From Lachnospiraceae bacterium (GTDB lineage: Bacteria; Bacillota; Clostridia; Lachnospirales; Lachnospiraceae), in the NCBI GenBank assembly GCA_029225065.1, contig JAQXVT010000033.1:1-52864 (forward strand): 52,864 nt of DNA, read 5' to 3'. This document shows positions 34,079 to 43,174 of this stretch, in pieces. Position 1 is the stretch's first letter. The number at the start of each line of letters is the position of its first letter. The notes under the pieces are model-generated. The model had not been told where the DNA came from, did no database searches, and saw only the letters and a program-made list of their open reading frames with translations. A program made the translations under genes and the position numbers.

Positions 34079-35327
34079 GAATATCACAGAAATCAAACGT
34101 TGCAAAGTAATCGCGCGGGGTCTCCGGGCGGCGGATCATCTGGAAGCTGCCGTCCTCTTTTAAGAGGATTTCTGCTGACTTCAGTTTTCCGTTGTAATTG
34201 TAGCCCATGGAAAAGCCGTGTGCACCCGTGTCGTGAATGACGAGGATATCGCCCATGTCGATCTTCGGGAGCTTGCGGTCGATGGCAAATTTGTCGTTAT
34301 TCTCACATAAGGAGCCGGTGATGTCATACGTATGGTCACACGGCTCATTTTCTTTGCCCATGACGGTGATATGGTGGTAAGCGCCATACATGGCCGGCCG
34401 CATCAGGTTGACTGCGCAGGCATCCACGCCGATATACTCTTTGTGGGTGTGTTTTTCATTGATGGCAGTCGTGACGAGACAGCCGTACGGGCCCATCATG
34501 TAGCGGCCAAGCTCAGTGTAGAGAGCAATATCGTCCATTCCTTCCGGAACAAGCACTTCCTCGTAAATCTTTCTTACGCCCTCTGCGATGATGCGGATGT
34601 TGTTTTTCTCCTGATCCGGACGATACGGAATTCCGATGCCGCCGGAAAGGTTGATGAATTTGATCTTTGCGCCGGTCGATTTGTGCAGCTTTACGGCAAG
34701 CTCAAAGAGTACCTTTGCAAGCATCGGATAATAGTCATTTGTTACGGTGTTGCTTGCAAGGAACGCATGGATGCCGAACTCTTCGACTCCTTTTGCCTTC
34801 ATGATCCGGAATGCTTCCTCGATCTGCTCTGTGGTCATACCGTATTTTGCATCCCCCGGATTGTCCATGATGTCGTTGCTGATCTTGAACAGTCCGCCCG
34901 GATTGTAACGGCAGGACATGGTTTTCGGCAGATATCCGACGGCGTGCTCCACTTTTTCAATGTGTGTGATATCGTCGAGGTTGATGATTCCGCCGATATC
35001 ATTTGCTTTTTTGAACTCTGCCTCCGGTGTGTCGTTGGAGGAGAACATGATGTCATGTCCTGTGATTCCAAGTGCCTCAGAGAGCATCAACTCTGTCATG
35101 GAGGAGCAGTCGCAGCCGCAGCCATACTCATGCAGAATATTGATCAGGAACGGATTCGGAGTTGCTTTTACAGCGAAGAATTCTTTATAGCCCTTGTTCC
35201 AGGAAAAAGCGTCATACAACTCTTTGACATTTTCACGGATGCCTTTTTCATCGTAGAGATGAAACGGTGTCGGATACGTTTTGATGATTTCTTCCAGCTT
35301 TTCTTTTGTTACGAATGGTTTTTTCAT
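34059..35327 (-). CDS. lysA: diaminopimelate decarboxylase
   Basis: LysA is a PLP-dependent alanine-racemase-fold enzyme that decarboxylates meso-diaminopimelate to lysine. The PLP lysine lies in FFAVKATPNPFL near residue 53; INLSGGIGIPYRP binds the cofactor phosphate, and TYDITGSLCENNDKFA holds the substrate-binding Cys-Glu pair. Length (422) is normal. It could in principle be a related carboxynorspermidine or ornithine enzyme, but CENNDKFA favours DAP. GGAG lies eight bases upstream of the ATG. Confidence 0.9.
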   Translation of the reverse strand: MKKPFVTKEKLEEIIKTYPTPFHLYDEKGIRENVKELYDAFSWNKGYKEFFAVKATPNPFLINILHEYGCGCDCSSMTELMLSEALGITGHDIMFSSNDTPEAEFKKANDIGGIINLDDITHIEKVEHAVGYLPKTMSCRYNPGGLFKISNDIMDNPGDAKYGMTTEQIEEAFRIMKAKGVEEFGIHAFLASNTVTNDYYPMLAKVLFELAVKLHKSTGAKIKFINLSGGIGIPYRPDQEKNNIRIIAEGVRKIYEEVLVPEGMDDIALYTELGRYMMGPYGCLVTTAINEKHTHKEYIGVDACAVNLMRPAMYGAYHHITVMGKENEPCDHTYDITGSLCENNDKFAIDRKLPKIDMGDILVIHDTGAHGFSMGYNYNGKLKSAEILLKEDGSFQMIRRPETPRDYFATFDFCDILKNMKY

Positions 35328-35365
35328 GATCCTATCTCCTCACATGCTGCGTATATTCAAAGAAA

Positions 35366-35403
35366 ATGCCCTCAGGGGTGCATACTGCGACCACTGAGGG
35401 CAT
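35366..35403 (-). terminator. intrinsic terminator of the LTA synthase gene
   Basis: Arms ATGCCCTCAG and CTGAGGGCAT, extended by GGT/ACC, precede TTTTCTTTG on the minus strand, about 80 bases past the stop at 35484. Confidence 0.8.
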
Positions 35404-35483
35404 ACATCCTCGTATGCTTAATCTTTTTTTACTATAAAACACGACGGATAAAATTGTCAATACCGTACTTGAAAAATCTGTAG

Positions 35484-37613
35484 TCAACCGTCCGTACTTC
35501 CGCCGAAAAACGACCAGTCACGATGTTTTTTATCAACAAGCTGATTGTACTGAAGAATCTGGTAATTTTCCAGCTGCTCTTCCTGATTTTCGTCCCAGCT
35601 GTGGAAAACACCGTCTGCGTCCTGATAGACGTTTGCGTTGATGATCGGGAAGGACTGCATCAGATTACTCAAAAATTCTTGATATCCGGTTTTCTTAATG
35701 TTAGCATTTTGCATCAGGATGGTGCTTAAGTAGTTGACGCTGATACCGTCGTAATACTGATGCTCCAGTCCGTAGTTGCTCCACATCAGGAACGGAACAC
35801 GGTACCCCTGCTCCAGAGACGTTAAGGTATCATCACTTGTCACACTGCAGATCCGCTGAATCGTATTGGTGATGTAATCCGAAGGCTGATGATCGCCGAA
35901 CATGACGATGATGGTCGGCTCACTCTGCTGCTCAAAATATTCCACAAGCTCCTGCAGCGCCCGGTCCGTTTGGTTGATCAGAGTCAGATATTTCTCGGTC
36001 GCCACGACGCTTGTCGTTTTGTTTGCCACCTCCGGGAGTGTCAGGTAAATGTTGAAATCCGGCGTTTCCTTGCTGTAGCCGCCGTGATTCTGCATAGTGA
36101 CCTCGAAGATAAACTGCGAGCCTTGATCTTTGCCGATCTCATACTGCTCAATGATCTTTTCGAATGCCGATTTATCGCTGATATAGCCTCTTAAGCGGTA
36201 TGGATCCGTGAAGGAATCCTTGTCCAGAAACTGGTCAAAGCCGAAATATTCATAGACGGTATCGCGGTCCCAGCCGGAACGGTTGTACGGGTGGATCGCC
36301 GTCGTCGCGTAGCCAAGGGATTTCAGGTAGCTGGCAAGCGACGGTGTCTCACTGTTGATATACTGCTGATACGGAACACTTCCGGTCGGAAGAAACGCCA
36401 TCGAGTTGCTGGTAAGAAATTCAAATTCTGTGTTGGCCGTATTGCCGCCCTTTACGGAGACATAGACCTCTCCGCCGACTGCCTCCTGCTGCAACTGCTT
36501 GAAAAACGGCATGACCTCCTCGCTCGTCTCAAAATCGCCCCAGACAGACAGATCGGAAAATGCCTCATCCATGATTACGATGATGTTCGGGTGGGTGACG
36601 GTGGCTGCAGCAGTTGTACTTGTTCCGGTGCTCTTCTGTGTGCCGGAGTCTGGTGTATCGGCTGAGACGGAATGATCAGAATTGATCACTTCTGTCTCAG
36701 TTTGAACAACAGATTCACGAGATGTTATGTCAGCAGTGTCTGCCCCGTCTTCACTGTTCTGAGTATCTGAAATCTGCGTGGATACTTCGTCTGCAATTTC
36801 CTCTACCTTCTTTACCGAGTATCCGGACGGCTCCTCAATATTCAGAAAACGCAGATTTCCGAGAAAGGCCGCTGCAATACCGTTGTTCCGGTACAGGACA
36901 TTTAAGGTAAACAAAGTGGTGTCCATCCCGAAAAAGCTCTGTACACTGCTCTTCTGGATGCCGGTGACATAGCCGCCAAGACCGATCAGCCATATGGCTG
37001 CGACAACAAGGCGAATCTTCCAGTTTGGAAAGGTGACGGATGATTTTGAGGCGATCAGAATCAGCCAGATAAACATGAGAACGCTCGCAGCTGCCTTCCA
37101 GGACAGCGTAAACGTATAATTGTCTGCGACGGAGACCGCCGTTCCAAGGGAAAGCAGATCCCACGGCACGATCGGTGAGCCTCGAAAGCTGACTACGAAA
37201 TAATTGGTCAGACCGAACAGCATCGGTACAAGCGTCGCAATCTGAAAGCCGCGGCGGACGCTGCCGAGCAGAAACGCTGCAAGTCCATACAGAAGATAGA
37301 AAAACAGCAGATTCAATGCGAGAATCATCGGTGCAAGATCTGTGATTATATGCGTATAGTTTTCAAGTGCGTACAGTGCACAAAACGGAAGCGCGAGATA
37401 CAAAATAACGGAAAGAATCTTTCCAAAGCTAAGATCCAGCAGAACCCATACGCCTGCTGCCACCCCAAGCAGAAGAAAAATGGCGATCCAGCTTCCCTGC
37501 GCGCCGCTTCCGTAAGCGGTAAATGCGGTGAGTGCAAAAATCAGGACCGCCGCAAATAAGGCGGTCACAATTCTTTTTTTATCCAGAACAAATCGTGATT
37601 TCAGTTCCTTCAT
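35484..37613 (-). CDS. LTA synthase family sulfatase-fold phosphoglycerol transferase
   Basis: This 709-residue membrane protein has about five to seven hydrophobic segments in the first 230 residues. A Ser/Thr/Asp-rich linker (about 275-335) follows, then an extracytoplasmic sulfatase domain from about residue 340. The metal and catalytic motifs of LtaS enzymes are present: NIIVIMDEAFSDLS, the nucleophile threonine in KGGNTANTEFEFLTSNSM near 389, and MFGDHQPSDY near 569. It likely adds glycerol-phosphate units to a lipoteichoic acid or related glycolipid. The linker is longer than in S. aureus LtaS. Confidence 0.9.
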   Translation of the reverse strand: MKELKSRFVLDKKRIVTALFAAVLIFALTAFTAYGSGAQGSWIAIFLLLGVAAGVWVLLDLSFGKILSVILYLALPFCALYALENYTHIITDLAPMILALNLLFFYLLYGLAAFLLGSVRRGFQIATLVPMLFGLTNYFVVSFRGSPIVPWDLLSLGTAVSVADNYTFTLSWKAAASVLMFIWLILIASKSSVTFPNWKIRLVVAAIWLIGLGGYVTGIQKSSVQSFFGMDTTLFTLNVLYRNNGIAAAFLGNLRFLNIEEPSGYSVKKVEEIADEVSTQISDTQNSEDGADTADITSRESVVQTETEVINSDHSVSADTPDSGTQKSTGTSTTAAATVTHPNIIVIMDEAFSDLSVWGDFETSEEVMPFFKQLQQEAVGGEVYVSVKGGNTANTEFEFLTSNSMAFLPTGSVPYQQYINSETPSLASYLKSLGYATTAIHPYNRSGWDRDTVYEYFGFDQFLDKDSFTDPYRLRGYISDKSAFEKIIEQYEIGKDQGSQFIFEVTMQNHGGYSKETPDFNIYLTLPEVANKTTSVVATEKYLTLINQTDRALQELVEYFEQQSEPTIIVMFGDHQPSDYITNTIQRICSVTSDDTLTSLEQGYRVPFLMWSNYGLEHQYYDGISVNYLSTILMQNANIKKTGYQEFLSNLMQSFPIINANVYQDADGVFHSWDENQEEQLENYQILQYNQLVDKKHRDWSFFGGSTDG

Positions 37614-37666
37614 GGTATACCTTCTTTGTATTTACTTTTATTCGCCTGCAGTAATTTTCAGGCATT

Positions 37667-38515
37667 TTACTGCTTTTTGATATGCTGGTGTGTGAACAGG
37701 TGATCCTGACAATATTCATAATTGCCGTCACACTTCGAACAGAAACGGAATTCCAGATCATCCCCATCCTGCTCAGTCCGGCCGCAGATCGCACATTTAT
37801 GTTTTGTGACACCGCCGCGCGGCTGCACCTGCTTTACTTTTTTCTTATAGGTCTGTCTTCTGTGTACCTGATGCGGTGAAAAACGATTCAGCCTACCGGA
37901 GATCAGGTAGAAAACGATAAAGTTGAACAGGGATGCGATAATCGCAACACGGCTCGCCCAGTTGCCGCGCACCAGATCGGCAAGGATCAGCACACCGTAG
38001 AGAAGTCCCATCCATTTGATCCGGATCGGAATCAGGAAATACAGCATAACCTGCAGATCCGGGTAGGTCAGGGCAAAGGCCAGGAAAATTGACATATTGA
38101 TGTAATATGTGCTGAAAAAGTTTCCGATTCCGTATACCTGACTTCCGGTCATTGCATAGAGTGCGCCGTAGAGAATAAAAGCACCGACTGCGGTGAAAAA
38201 CATACCGGAAAAGATATAAAGATTGAAGCGGAACGCTCCCCACGTCTGCTCCAGTGTGCGGCCGAGGGAGAAATAGAAATACAGCATGATGATAGTAAAG
38301 ATATCAAGGCTGGACGGCGGAATGATCACCCAAGTCACGAGTCGCCAGATCTGACCGTGCAGAATATCATAAGGCTCCAGTTGGAAAAGACTGAGCGCAG
38401 ACGGGAGAAACAGTTCGATTACGTAACCCACGACATACAGAACCACCATGATCATCGGCAGATTCCGTATCGCGTATCTTCCGTATTTACGCTCCATTTT
38501 ATTCAGAAAATTCAT
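37667..38515 (-). CDS. rhomboid-like membrane protein without protease residues, with C-terminal zinc ribbon
   Basis: This 282-residue protein has about six membrane segments in residues 18-210. GQIWRLVTWVIIPPSS and LGRTLEQTWGAFRFNLYIFS match the rhomboid/derlin fold. The catalytic GxSG is replaced (YINMS in the matching place) and no His is seen in the last segment, so protease activity is unlikely. The C-terminal cytoplasmic tail has Cys241, 244, 259, 262 and 269 plus His272/276/278 (HKCAICGR, FCSKCDGNYEYCQDH), a likely zinc ribbon. The role is unknown; an adaptor for membrane protein quality control is a guess. AGAGG precedes the ATG. Confidence 0.78.
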   Translation of the reverse strand: MNFLNKMERKYGRYAIRNLPMIMVVLYVVGYVIELFLPSALSLFQLEPYDILHGQIWRLVTWVIIPPSSLDIFTIIMLYFYFSLGRTLEQTWGAFRFNLYIFSGMFFTAVGAFILYGALYAMTGSQVYGIGNFFSTYYINMSIFLAFALTYPDLQVMLYFLIPIRIKWMGLLYGVLILADLVRGNWASRVAIIASLFNFIVFYLISGRLNRFSPHQVHRRQTYKKKVKQVQPRGGVTKHKCAICGRTEQDGDDLEFRFCSKCDGNYEYCQDHLFTHQHIKKQ

Positions 38516-38648
38516 AGGTCATCCTCTTTCTTTTACTTATTCTTTTGCATTGCTGCAGATTTTTCTATTATAGATTTCCGGCCACTTTTTGTCAATCTGG
38601 AAGCCACTCCTTTTCACCTCTTTAGATAATTTTAAGAAAATGCTCATC

Positions 38649-38781
38649 GTTCAGAGCCGAGGACAATGTTGGTAAAGCAGGCGTAAAATGCCTGCATTTT
38701 TAAGACTGCTTTACGAAAGTTCTCTTTGGCGGATACGCCACAGCGACGAAATGCGCAGCATTTTGGAGCTGGGCTCTGAAC
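38649..38781. repeat. ~130-bp intergenic repeat with terminal inverted repeats (copy 2)
   Basis: The ends GTTCAGAGCC (38649-38658) and GGCTCTGAAC (38772-38781) are perfect inverted repeats. Inside are nested hairpins (GTAAAGCAG/CTGCTTTAC around GCAGGC/GCCTGC). The element aligns over its full length with the reverse complement of 9494-9622. It occupies the gap between the rhomboid-like gene and aroC. A 70-residue frame across it on the minus strand is judged spurious. Confidence 0.78.
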
Positions 38782-38791
38782 GAAATCAATG

Positions 38792-38850
38792 AGCCAGGGA
38801 TAATTTTCAGCCTGCAGGTGTAAAATGCTTGCCAGCCGCCAAGCATTTGT
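38792..38850. repeat. possible truncated third copy of the ~130-bp repeat
   Basis: GAGCCAGGGATAATTTTCAG followed by GCAGGTGTAAAATGCTTG resembles the left end of the complete copies (GCGCCAGGTAAAATTGC... and GCAGGCGTAAAATGCCTGC). It would lie in direct orientation behind copy 2 and supply part of the aroC promoter. The match is partial. Confidence 0.4.
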
Positions 38851-38858
38851 ATTATACT
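38829..38858 (+). promoter_or_regulatory. promoter of aroC overlapping an inverted repeat
   Basis: TTGCCA and TATACT are 18 bases apart. A perfect 9-base inverted repeat, AAATGCTTG (38823-38831) and CAAGCATTT (38840-38848), covers the -35 and most of the spacer. Confidence 0.6.
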
Positions 38859-38896
38859 ACGGAAAGAATAATGCAAAGGACAGAGGGGAGAAAGCG

Positions 38897-40000
38897 ATGG
38901 CTGGATCAACATTTGGAACGATATTTAAGGTTATGACATGGGGAGAATCGCACGGAAAAGGAATCGGCGTCGTCATCGACGGCTGCCCGGCCGGAATCCC
39001 GCTTTCGGAGGAGGATATTCAGCCGTTTCTGAACCGCAGAAAGCCTGGACAGAACCGCTATACGACGAAGCGCGCAGAATCCGATCTGGTCGAGATTCTT
39101 TCGGGAACATTTGAGGGGAAAACGACCGGCACCCCGATCTCACTGCTGGTTCGAAATCAGGATCAGCGATCGAGGGATTACAGCACGATCGCGCAGCTGT
39201 ACCGCCCGGGACATGCCGATTACACGTATGATGAAAAATATGGTTTCCGGGATTACCGGGGCGGCGGACGCTCCTCCGGACGCGAGACGATCGCGAGAGT
39301 TGCGGCGGGCGCAGTGGCAGAAAAGCTTCTGACGCAGCTTGGCGTTACGTTCACAACGTATGTGCGCTCAATCGGACCGGTGGAGATTGATCCGTCAAAC
39401 TTTGATGCGTCCAGAATCGAGGAAAGCAGCCTGCGCATGCCGGATGAGAAGGCCGAGCAGCGCGCACTTGCATGGCTGGAGGACTGCCTTTCCTCGCAGG
39501 ATTCGAGCGGCGGCGTGGTGGAGTGCATCGTGGAGCATCTTCCGGCCGGGCTCGGTGAGCCGGCATTTGAAAAGCTGGATGCAAATCTCGCAAAGGCGAT
39601 GATGTCGATCGGCGCAGTAAAAGCGGTGGAGATCGGGGAAGGCACAAACGCTTCCCGCCTGCGCGGCTCAGAGAATAATGACTGCTATCTGGAAAACGAG
39701 GATGGTATGGTATATAAGGCCACAAATCATTCCGGCGGAATCCTCGGCGGAATCAGTGACGGATCTCCATTGCAGATCCGGGCATCGTTTAAGCCGACCC
39801 CGTCGATCGCTCAGCCACAGAGCATGCTCAGCAGGGATGGACACTGTGTGACAGAGACAATCCAGGGGCGCCATGATCCGACGGTTGTTACCCGCGCTGT
39901 GGTGGTTGTGGAGACGATGACGGCGCTGACACTGGCAGATCATCTGCTGCTCAATATGACTTCGCGTATGGATCATATTAAAAAGGTATATTGTAAGTAA
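38897..40000 (+). CDS. aroC: chorismate synthase
   Basis: AroC converts EPSP to chorismate, the last step of the shikimate pathway, using reduced FMN. With the ATG at 38897 (GAGGGGAG upstream) it has 367 residues, the normal size. The three signature regions are present: GESHGKGIGVVIDGCPAGI near residues 17-35, RGGGRSSGRETIARVAAGA near 120-138, and GRHDPTVVTRAVVVVE near 330. It is not next to other aro genes here. Confidence 0.96.
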   Translation: MAGSTFGTIFKVMTWGESHGKGIGVVIDGCPAGIPLSEEDIQPFLNRRKPGQNRYTTKRAESDLVEILSGTFEGKTTGTPISLLVRNQDQRSRDYSTIAQLYRPGHADYTYDEKYGFRDYRGGGRSSGRETIARVAAGAVAEKLLTQLGVTFTTYVRSIGPVEIDPSNFDASRIEESSLRMPDEKAEQRALAWLEDCLSSQDSSGGVVECIVEHLPAGLGEPAFEKLDANLAKAMMSIGAVKAVEIGEGTNASRLRGSENNDCYLENEDGMVYKATNHSGGILGGISDGSPLQIRASFKPTPSIAQPQSMLSRDGHCVTETIQGRHDPTVVTRAVVVVETMTALTLADHLLLNMTSRMDHIKKVYCK

Positions 40001-40079
40001 ACGCAGGATGTGATATTTGCAATGGAAGCATAGACTTATTCGAGTTTTGGTTAGGGCGAATATTCACAATATTACAATA

Positions 40080-40132
40080 AAAGAGGCGGAAAGCCGTGAA
40101 CTGAATTTACAGCCATGACTTTCCGCCTCTTT
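40080..40132. terminator. intrinsic terminator of aroC
   Basis: Fourteen-base arms AAAGAGGCGGAAAG and CTTTCCGCCTCTTT flank a 25-base loop and are followed by a T-run. The A-rich left side could also stop transcripts from the convergent lactonase gene. Confidence 0.88.
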
Positions 40133-40243
40133 TTATACTTTATACATATATGCAATTACTTTTACAAACAAAAGAAAGAATTTTGTATGCTTCTTTTGTG
40201 CTTCGGCTAGGTGCTTTCTGAGATCGCCTGCTTTTTACGCCTG

Positions 40244-41299
40244 CTATTCTACTTTAGAGATTAAAATGCAGTTCGGTGTATCGACTTTGATCGGTCGTCC
40301 TTTCATGACGATTAGTCCCTTTTCATAATCAATTGTGAAGAATCGAATCTCGTTGGACTCATGGTTGAGTACGACGAGGGTCTTCTCTCCCGGGAATACG
40401 TCGATATCCTTCGGATATTCTCCACTGATCGGCAGACAGCAAAGACGAGTGAGCATACCTGTCTCCTGATCGATGCGGTACACAGCGGCAGTATTCTCTC
40501 CTGCCGTGGAGGCATAAAGGTATTTTCCGCTTGGAGCAAGCTTCATACCGCAGCAGGCACTTCCCATTGTCTCCGGGTCACGCAGGGTAGAGATTTCCTG
40601 AATCTTTTCAAATTCCGGACTCTTCTTGCTTCCGTCATAGCGATAAACTACGATCTCATTCGTCAGCTCACAATTCATGTAAGCAAACCGTCCGTCTGCA
40701 CTGAATGTAAGAAGTCTTGGACCGGAATCCAGTTTGCAGCGCAGAATGTCGTACAGTGAAAGACGTCCGCGCTTTTCGTCAACGCGATAGATTTTAACCT
40801 GATCAATACCGTTATCTACGGCACAGAGATATTTGTCATCCGGGGTCGGAATTACGCAGCTGACATGCGGACGGAAATTCCGCTCTGCCACACTTCCGAT
40901 TCCCTTATGGAATACACCGTCCATGACAGAACCAAGGCGGCCGTCGCGGTGTGTATGTACGACGGTGACTTTTCCATCATGGTAACCGCCTACGTAAAGA
41001 AATTTTCCATTTTTATCGGTGGAAAGATAGCAGCCGCGCATACCGTCGATACCGACTTTGTTGATCGGCTCCAGTCCGCCGTCCGGCTTGATTGCAAGTA
41101 CTTCCACGCCCTCGTCTGCGATGGAGTAAAGGTACTTTCCGCTGTAGGATTTTGCCATGTGAGAGGCATTGTTGACGGGGATGACTTCGCGCTCCGTCAT
41201 GATTCCCTCTTCAATATTGATATCGTAAACGTGAATGCCGATACTTGTGCCATGAGTGTAAGTGCCGACGTATGCAACATATTTTTCCTGCTGTGCCAT
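40244..41299 (-). CDS. lactonase-family seven-bladed propeller protein (6-phosphogluconolactonase type)
   Basis: This 351-residue protein matches the cytoplasmic beta-propeller lactonases (PF10282; E. coli Pgl/YbhE). Repeated blades carry KYLYSIADEGVEVLAI, KFLYVGGYHDGKVTVVHTH, KYLCAVDNGIDQVKIY and KYLYASTAGENTAAVYRID. The N-terminus VAYVGTYTHGTSIGIHVYDI is usual. The ATG at 41299 has AGGAGG in front; a longer start eleven codons upstream is not supported. Pentose phosphate function is probable but other lactones are possible. Confidence 0.85.
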   Translation of the reverse strand: MAQQEKYVAYVGTYTHGTSIGIHVYDINIEEGIMTEREVIPVNNASHMAKSYSGKYLYSIADEGVEVLAIKPDGGLEPINKVGIDGMRGCYLSTDKNGKFLYVGGYHDGKVTVVHTHRDGRLGSVMDGVFHKGIGSVAERNFRPHVSCVIPTPDDKYLCAVDNGIDQVKIYRVDEKRGRLSLYDILRCKLDSGPRLLTFSADGRFAYMNCELTNEIVVYRYDGSKKSPEFEKIQEISTLRDPETMGSACCGMKLAPSGKYLYASTAGENTAAVYRIDQETGMLTRLCCLPISGEYPKDIDVFPGEKTLVVLNHESNEIRFFTIDYEKGLIVMKGRPIKVDTPNCILISKVE

Positions 41300-41623
41300 C
41301 TGAACATCCTCCTGTTTTCGCATTGATTCCACTTCTGCTTCCTGTTCACGAGAAACTGGATTCTAATATTAGATATCTTAACACAGATACAGCTTTTTGT
41401 TAAGTAAATTGCGCGAAAAAATCCGAAAAATCTATTGACAGTGCGGCGGCTCATGCGGTATGTTACCAGTGTTCCATACAGAGAAGAGGTTGGATCGCGC
41501 TTTTCGAACAAGCGAAAAAGTGCGAAATCAGGAAGAAAGTTTAGCGAAAACAGATGAGAGAAATTTATCTGGTTTTGAGAAGCAAAGCGTAAATTCGTAA
41601 TCATGAAAAAGCGGAGGAATTGG
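41300..41623. other. divergent intergenic region between lactonase and rluA-type genes
   Basis: No gene is seen in these 324 bases. They hold the ribosome binding site and leader of the lactonase gene, a sigma-A promoter facing right (41435-41464), and a hairpin with arms CTTTTCG and CGAAAAAG near 41499-41520 in the leader of the pseudouridine synthase gene. Confidence 0.5.
41435..41464 (+). promoter_or_regulatory. promoter of the RluA-type gene
   Basis: Consensus TTGACA is followed after 18 bases by TATGTT, a weaker -10. The leader to the ATG at 41624 is about 150 bases. Confidence 0.55.
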
Positions 41624-42565
41624 ATGGACAGACATCTTTCTTTTTCTGTCACTGCAGAGGAAAGCGGCAGGAAAATAGAGGAATTTTTAAAACAGAAGGG
41701 CTGTTCCCACCATGTGCTGACGCATTTGAAACGGACGGAGCGCGGAATCGTTTTAAACGGGGAATGGGCTTATTCGAGTACGAGGCTTCAAAGCGGCGAT
41801 GTGCTCGAACTTTGGATTCGGGAGGAAGAATCTTCTGATCAGATCATTCCTGCTCCTCTTCCGCTTGCCATCGTCTATGAGGATGAGGATCTGATGGTCA
41901 TAAATAAACCGGCTGATATGCCGATTCATCCGTCCATCAACAATCACGACAATACCATGGCAAACGCGGTCATGTATTATTTTCAGGAGAAAGGCGAGCA
42001 CTTTGTGTACCGGTGCGTAAACCGTCTGGACCGCGACACGAGCGGGCTTCTGATTCTGGCAAAGAACATGTTCAGTGCGGCTGTGCTCTACCGGCAGTCT
42101 GCAGAGCGGAAAATTCACCGGGAATATCTTGCCATTGCTGCAGGTGAGACACCGGAGGACGGAATCATTGATGCACCAATTGCACGCGCCGCAGACTCTG
42201 CAATCATGCGCTGCGTCGATTTCGCTTCCGGCGAACGTGCGGTTACACATTATAAGCGGCTGCTGTACAGTGAAGAAAGGGACTGCTCTTTGCTGCAGAT
42301 TCGTCTGGAGACCGGGCGCACCCATCAGATCCGGGTACACATGAAGTACATTGGACATCCGCTTCTGGGAGATTTTCTGTATCATCCGTCGGCGATGGAG
42401 CTGATCCAAAGACAGGCGCTTCATTCCTGGTCGCTGACTTTTGCGCATCCGGTTACCGGAGAATCAATGCATTTTACTGCGCCGCCGCCGATGGATATGC
42501 AGGAGGTTCTAAGTGAAATAGCGGAGATTCTGCAGCATGTGGAATATTTAGCATTGTCTTCATGA
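41624..42565 (+). CDS. RluA-family pseudouridine synthase
   Basis: This 313-residue enzyme has an S4-like N-terminal domain (about residues 12-75; FLKQKGCSHHVLTHLKRTER) and an RluA catalytic domain. VNRLDRDTSGLLILAKN near residues 133-149 holds the catalytic Asp; MVINKPADMPIHPS and LLQIRLETGRTHQIRVHMK are the other family motifs. It isomerises uridine in rRNA or tRNA; the target cannot be told (RluA, RluC or RluD type). GGAGG before the ATG at 41624 decides the start over an ATG seven codons upstream. Confidence 0.93.
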   Translation: MDRHLSFSVTAEESGRKIEEFLKQKGCSHHVLTHLKRTERGIVLNGEWAYSSTRLQSGDVLELWIREEESSDQIIPAPLPLAIVYEDEDLMVINKPADMPIHPSINNHDNTMANAVMYYFQEKGEHFVYRCVNRLDRDTSGLLILAKNMFSAAVLYRQSAERKIHREYLAIAAGETPEDGIIDAPIARAADSAIMRCVDFASGERAVTHYKRLLYSEERDCSLLQIRLETGRTHQIRVHMKYIGHPLLGDFLYHPSAMELIQRQALHSWSLTFAHPVTGESMHFTAPPPMDMQEVLSEIAEILQHVEYLALSS

Positions 42566-42637
42566 GCAGGCACGATTGCGTGGTGGGCTGCTCACGGAAA
42601 TAAGAATAATAAAAAAAGAAAGGAAGGTATCTTTACT

Positions 42638-43117
42638 ATGGAAAAAATTGCAAGCTTTACAATTGATCACATCAAACTGCTTCCGGGCATTTACGTATCG
42701 AGAAAGGATCACGTCGGTTCAGAGATCATTACGACCTTTGATATCCGTATGACGAAGCCAAACGGCGAACCGGTCATGAATACGGCGGAGGTTCATACGA
42801 TTGAACATCTCGGCGCGACATTTTTAAGAAACGATGAGAACTGGAAGGACCGCACGGTCTATTTTGGACCGATGGGCTGCCGCACCGGCTTCTATCTCCT
42901 GCTGGCAGGTGATTACACCTCTGAAGATATTGTGCCGCTGATGAAGAAAATGTTTACGTTTATCCGTGATTTTGACGGCGAAGTGCCGGGAGCACATCCG
43001 AAGGACTGCGGCAATTATCTGGATATGAACCTTCCGATGGCAAACTGGCTGGCAGATCGCTATTTAAGAGAAGTGCTGGACGGTATCACGAAAGAACGGC
43101 TTGTATATCCGGAGTAA
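42638..43117 (+). CDS. luxS: S-ribosylhomocysteine lyase (autoinducer-2 synthase)
   Basis: LuxS cleaves S-ribosylhomocysteine to homocysteine and DPD, the precursor of autoinducer 2. All key residues are present in 159 residues: the metal motif HTIEHLGATFLRN, the catalytic Cys in YFGPMGCRTGFYLLLAG near residue 87, and a third metal ligand in the segment GAHPKDCGNYLDMNL. GAAAGGAAGG precedes the ATG. A Pfs nucleosidase gene, its usual partner, is not in the window. Confidence 0.97.
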   Translation: MEKIASFTIDHIKLLPGIYVSRKDHVGSEIITTFDIRMTKPNGEPVMNTAEVHTIEHLGATFLRNDENWKDRTVYFGPMGCRTGFYLLLAGDYTSEDIVPLMKKMFTFIRDFDGEVPGAHPKDCGNYLDMNLPMANWLADRYLREVLDGITKERLVYPE

Positions 43118-43174
43118 ATACATACACCCGGACAGCGGATAGCTTTCCACTGTTCTGGTTAAAATCTGTTATAT

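Noticed and set aside
38700-38912. A 70-residue minus-strand frame across the 130-bp repeat
   Set aside because: It is composed of repeat sequence and the aroC promoter, has no ribosome binding site and no recognisable protein features.
42568-42598. Possible terminator GAGCAG...CTGCTC between the RluA-type gene and luxS
   Set aside because: The arms are only six bases, the loop is long and there is no T-run.
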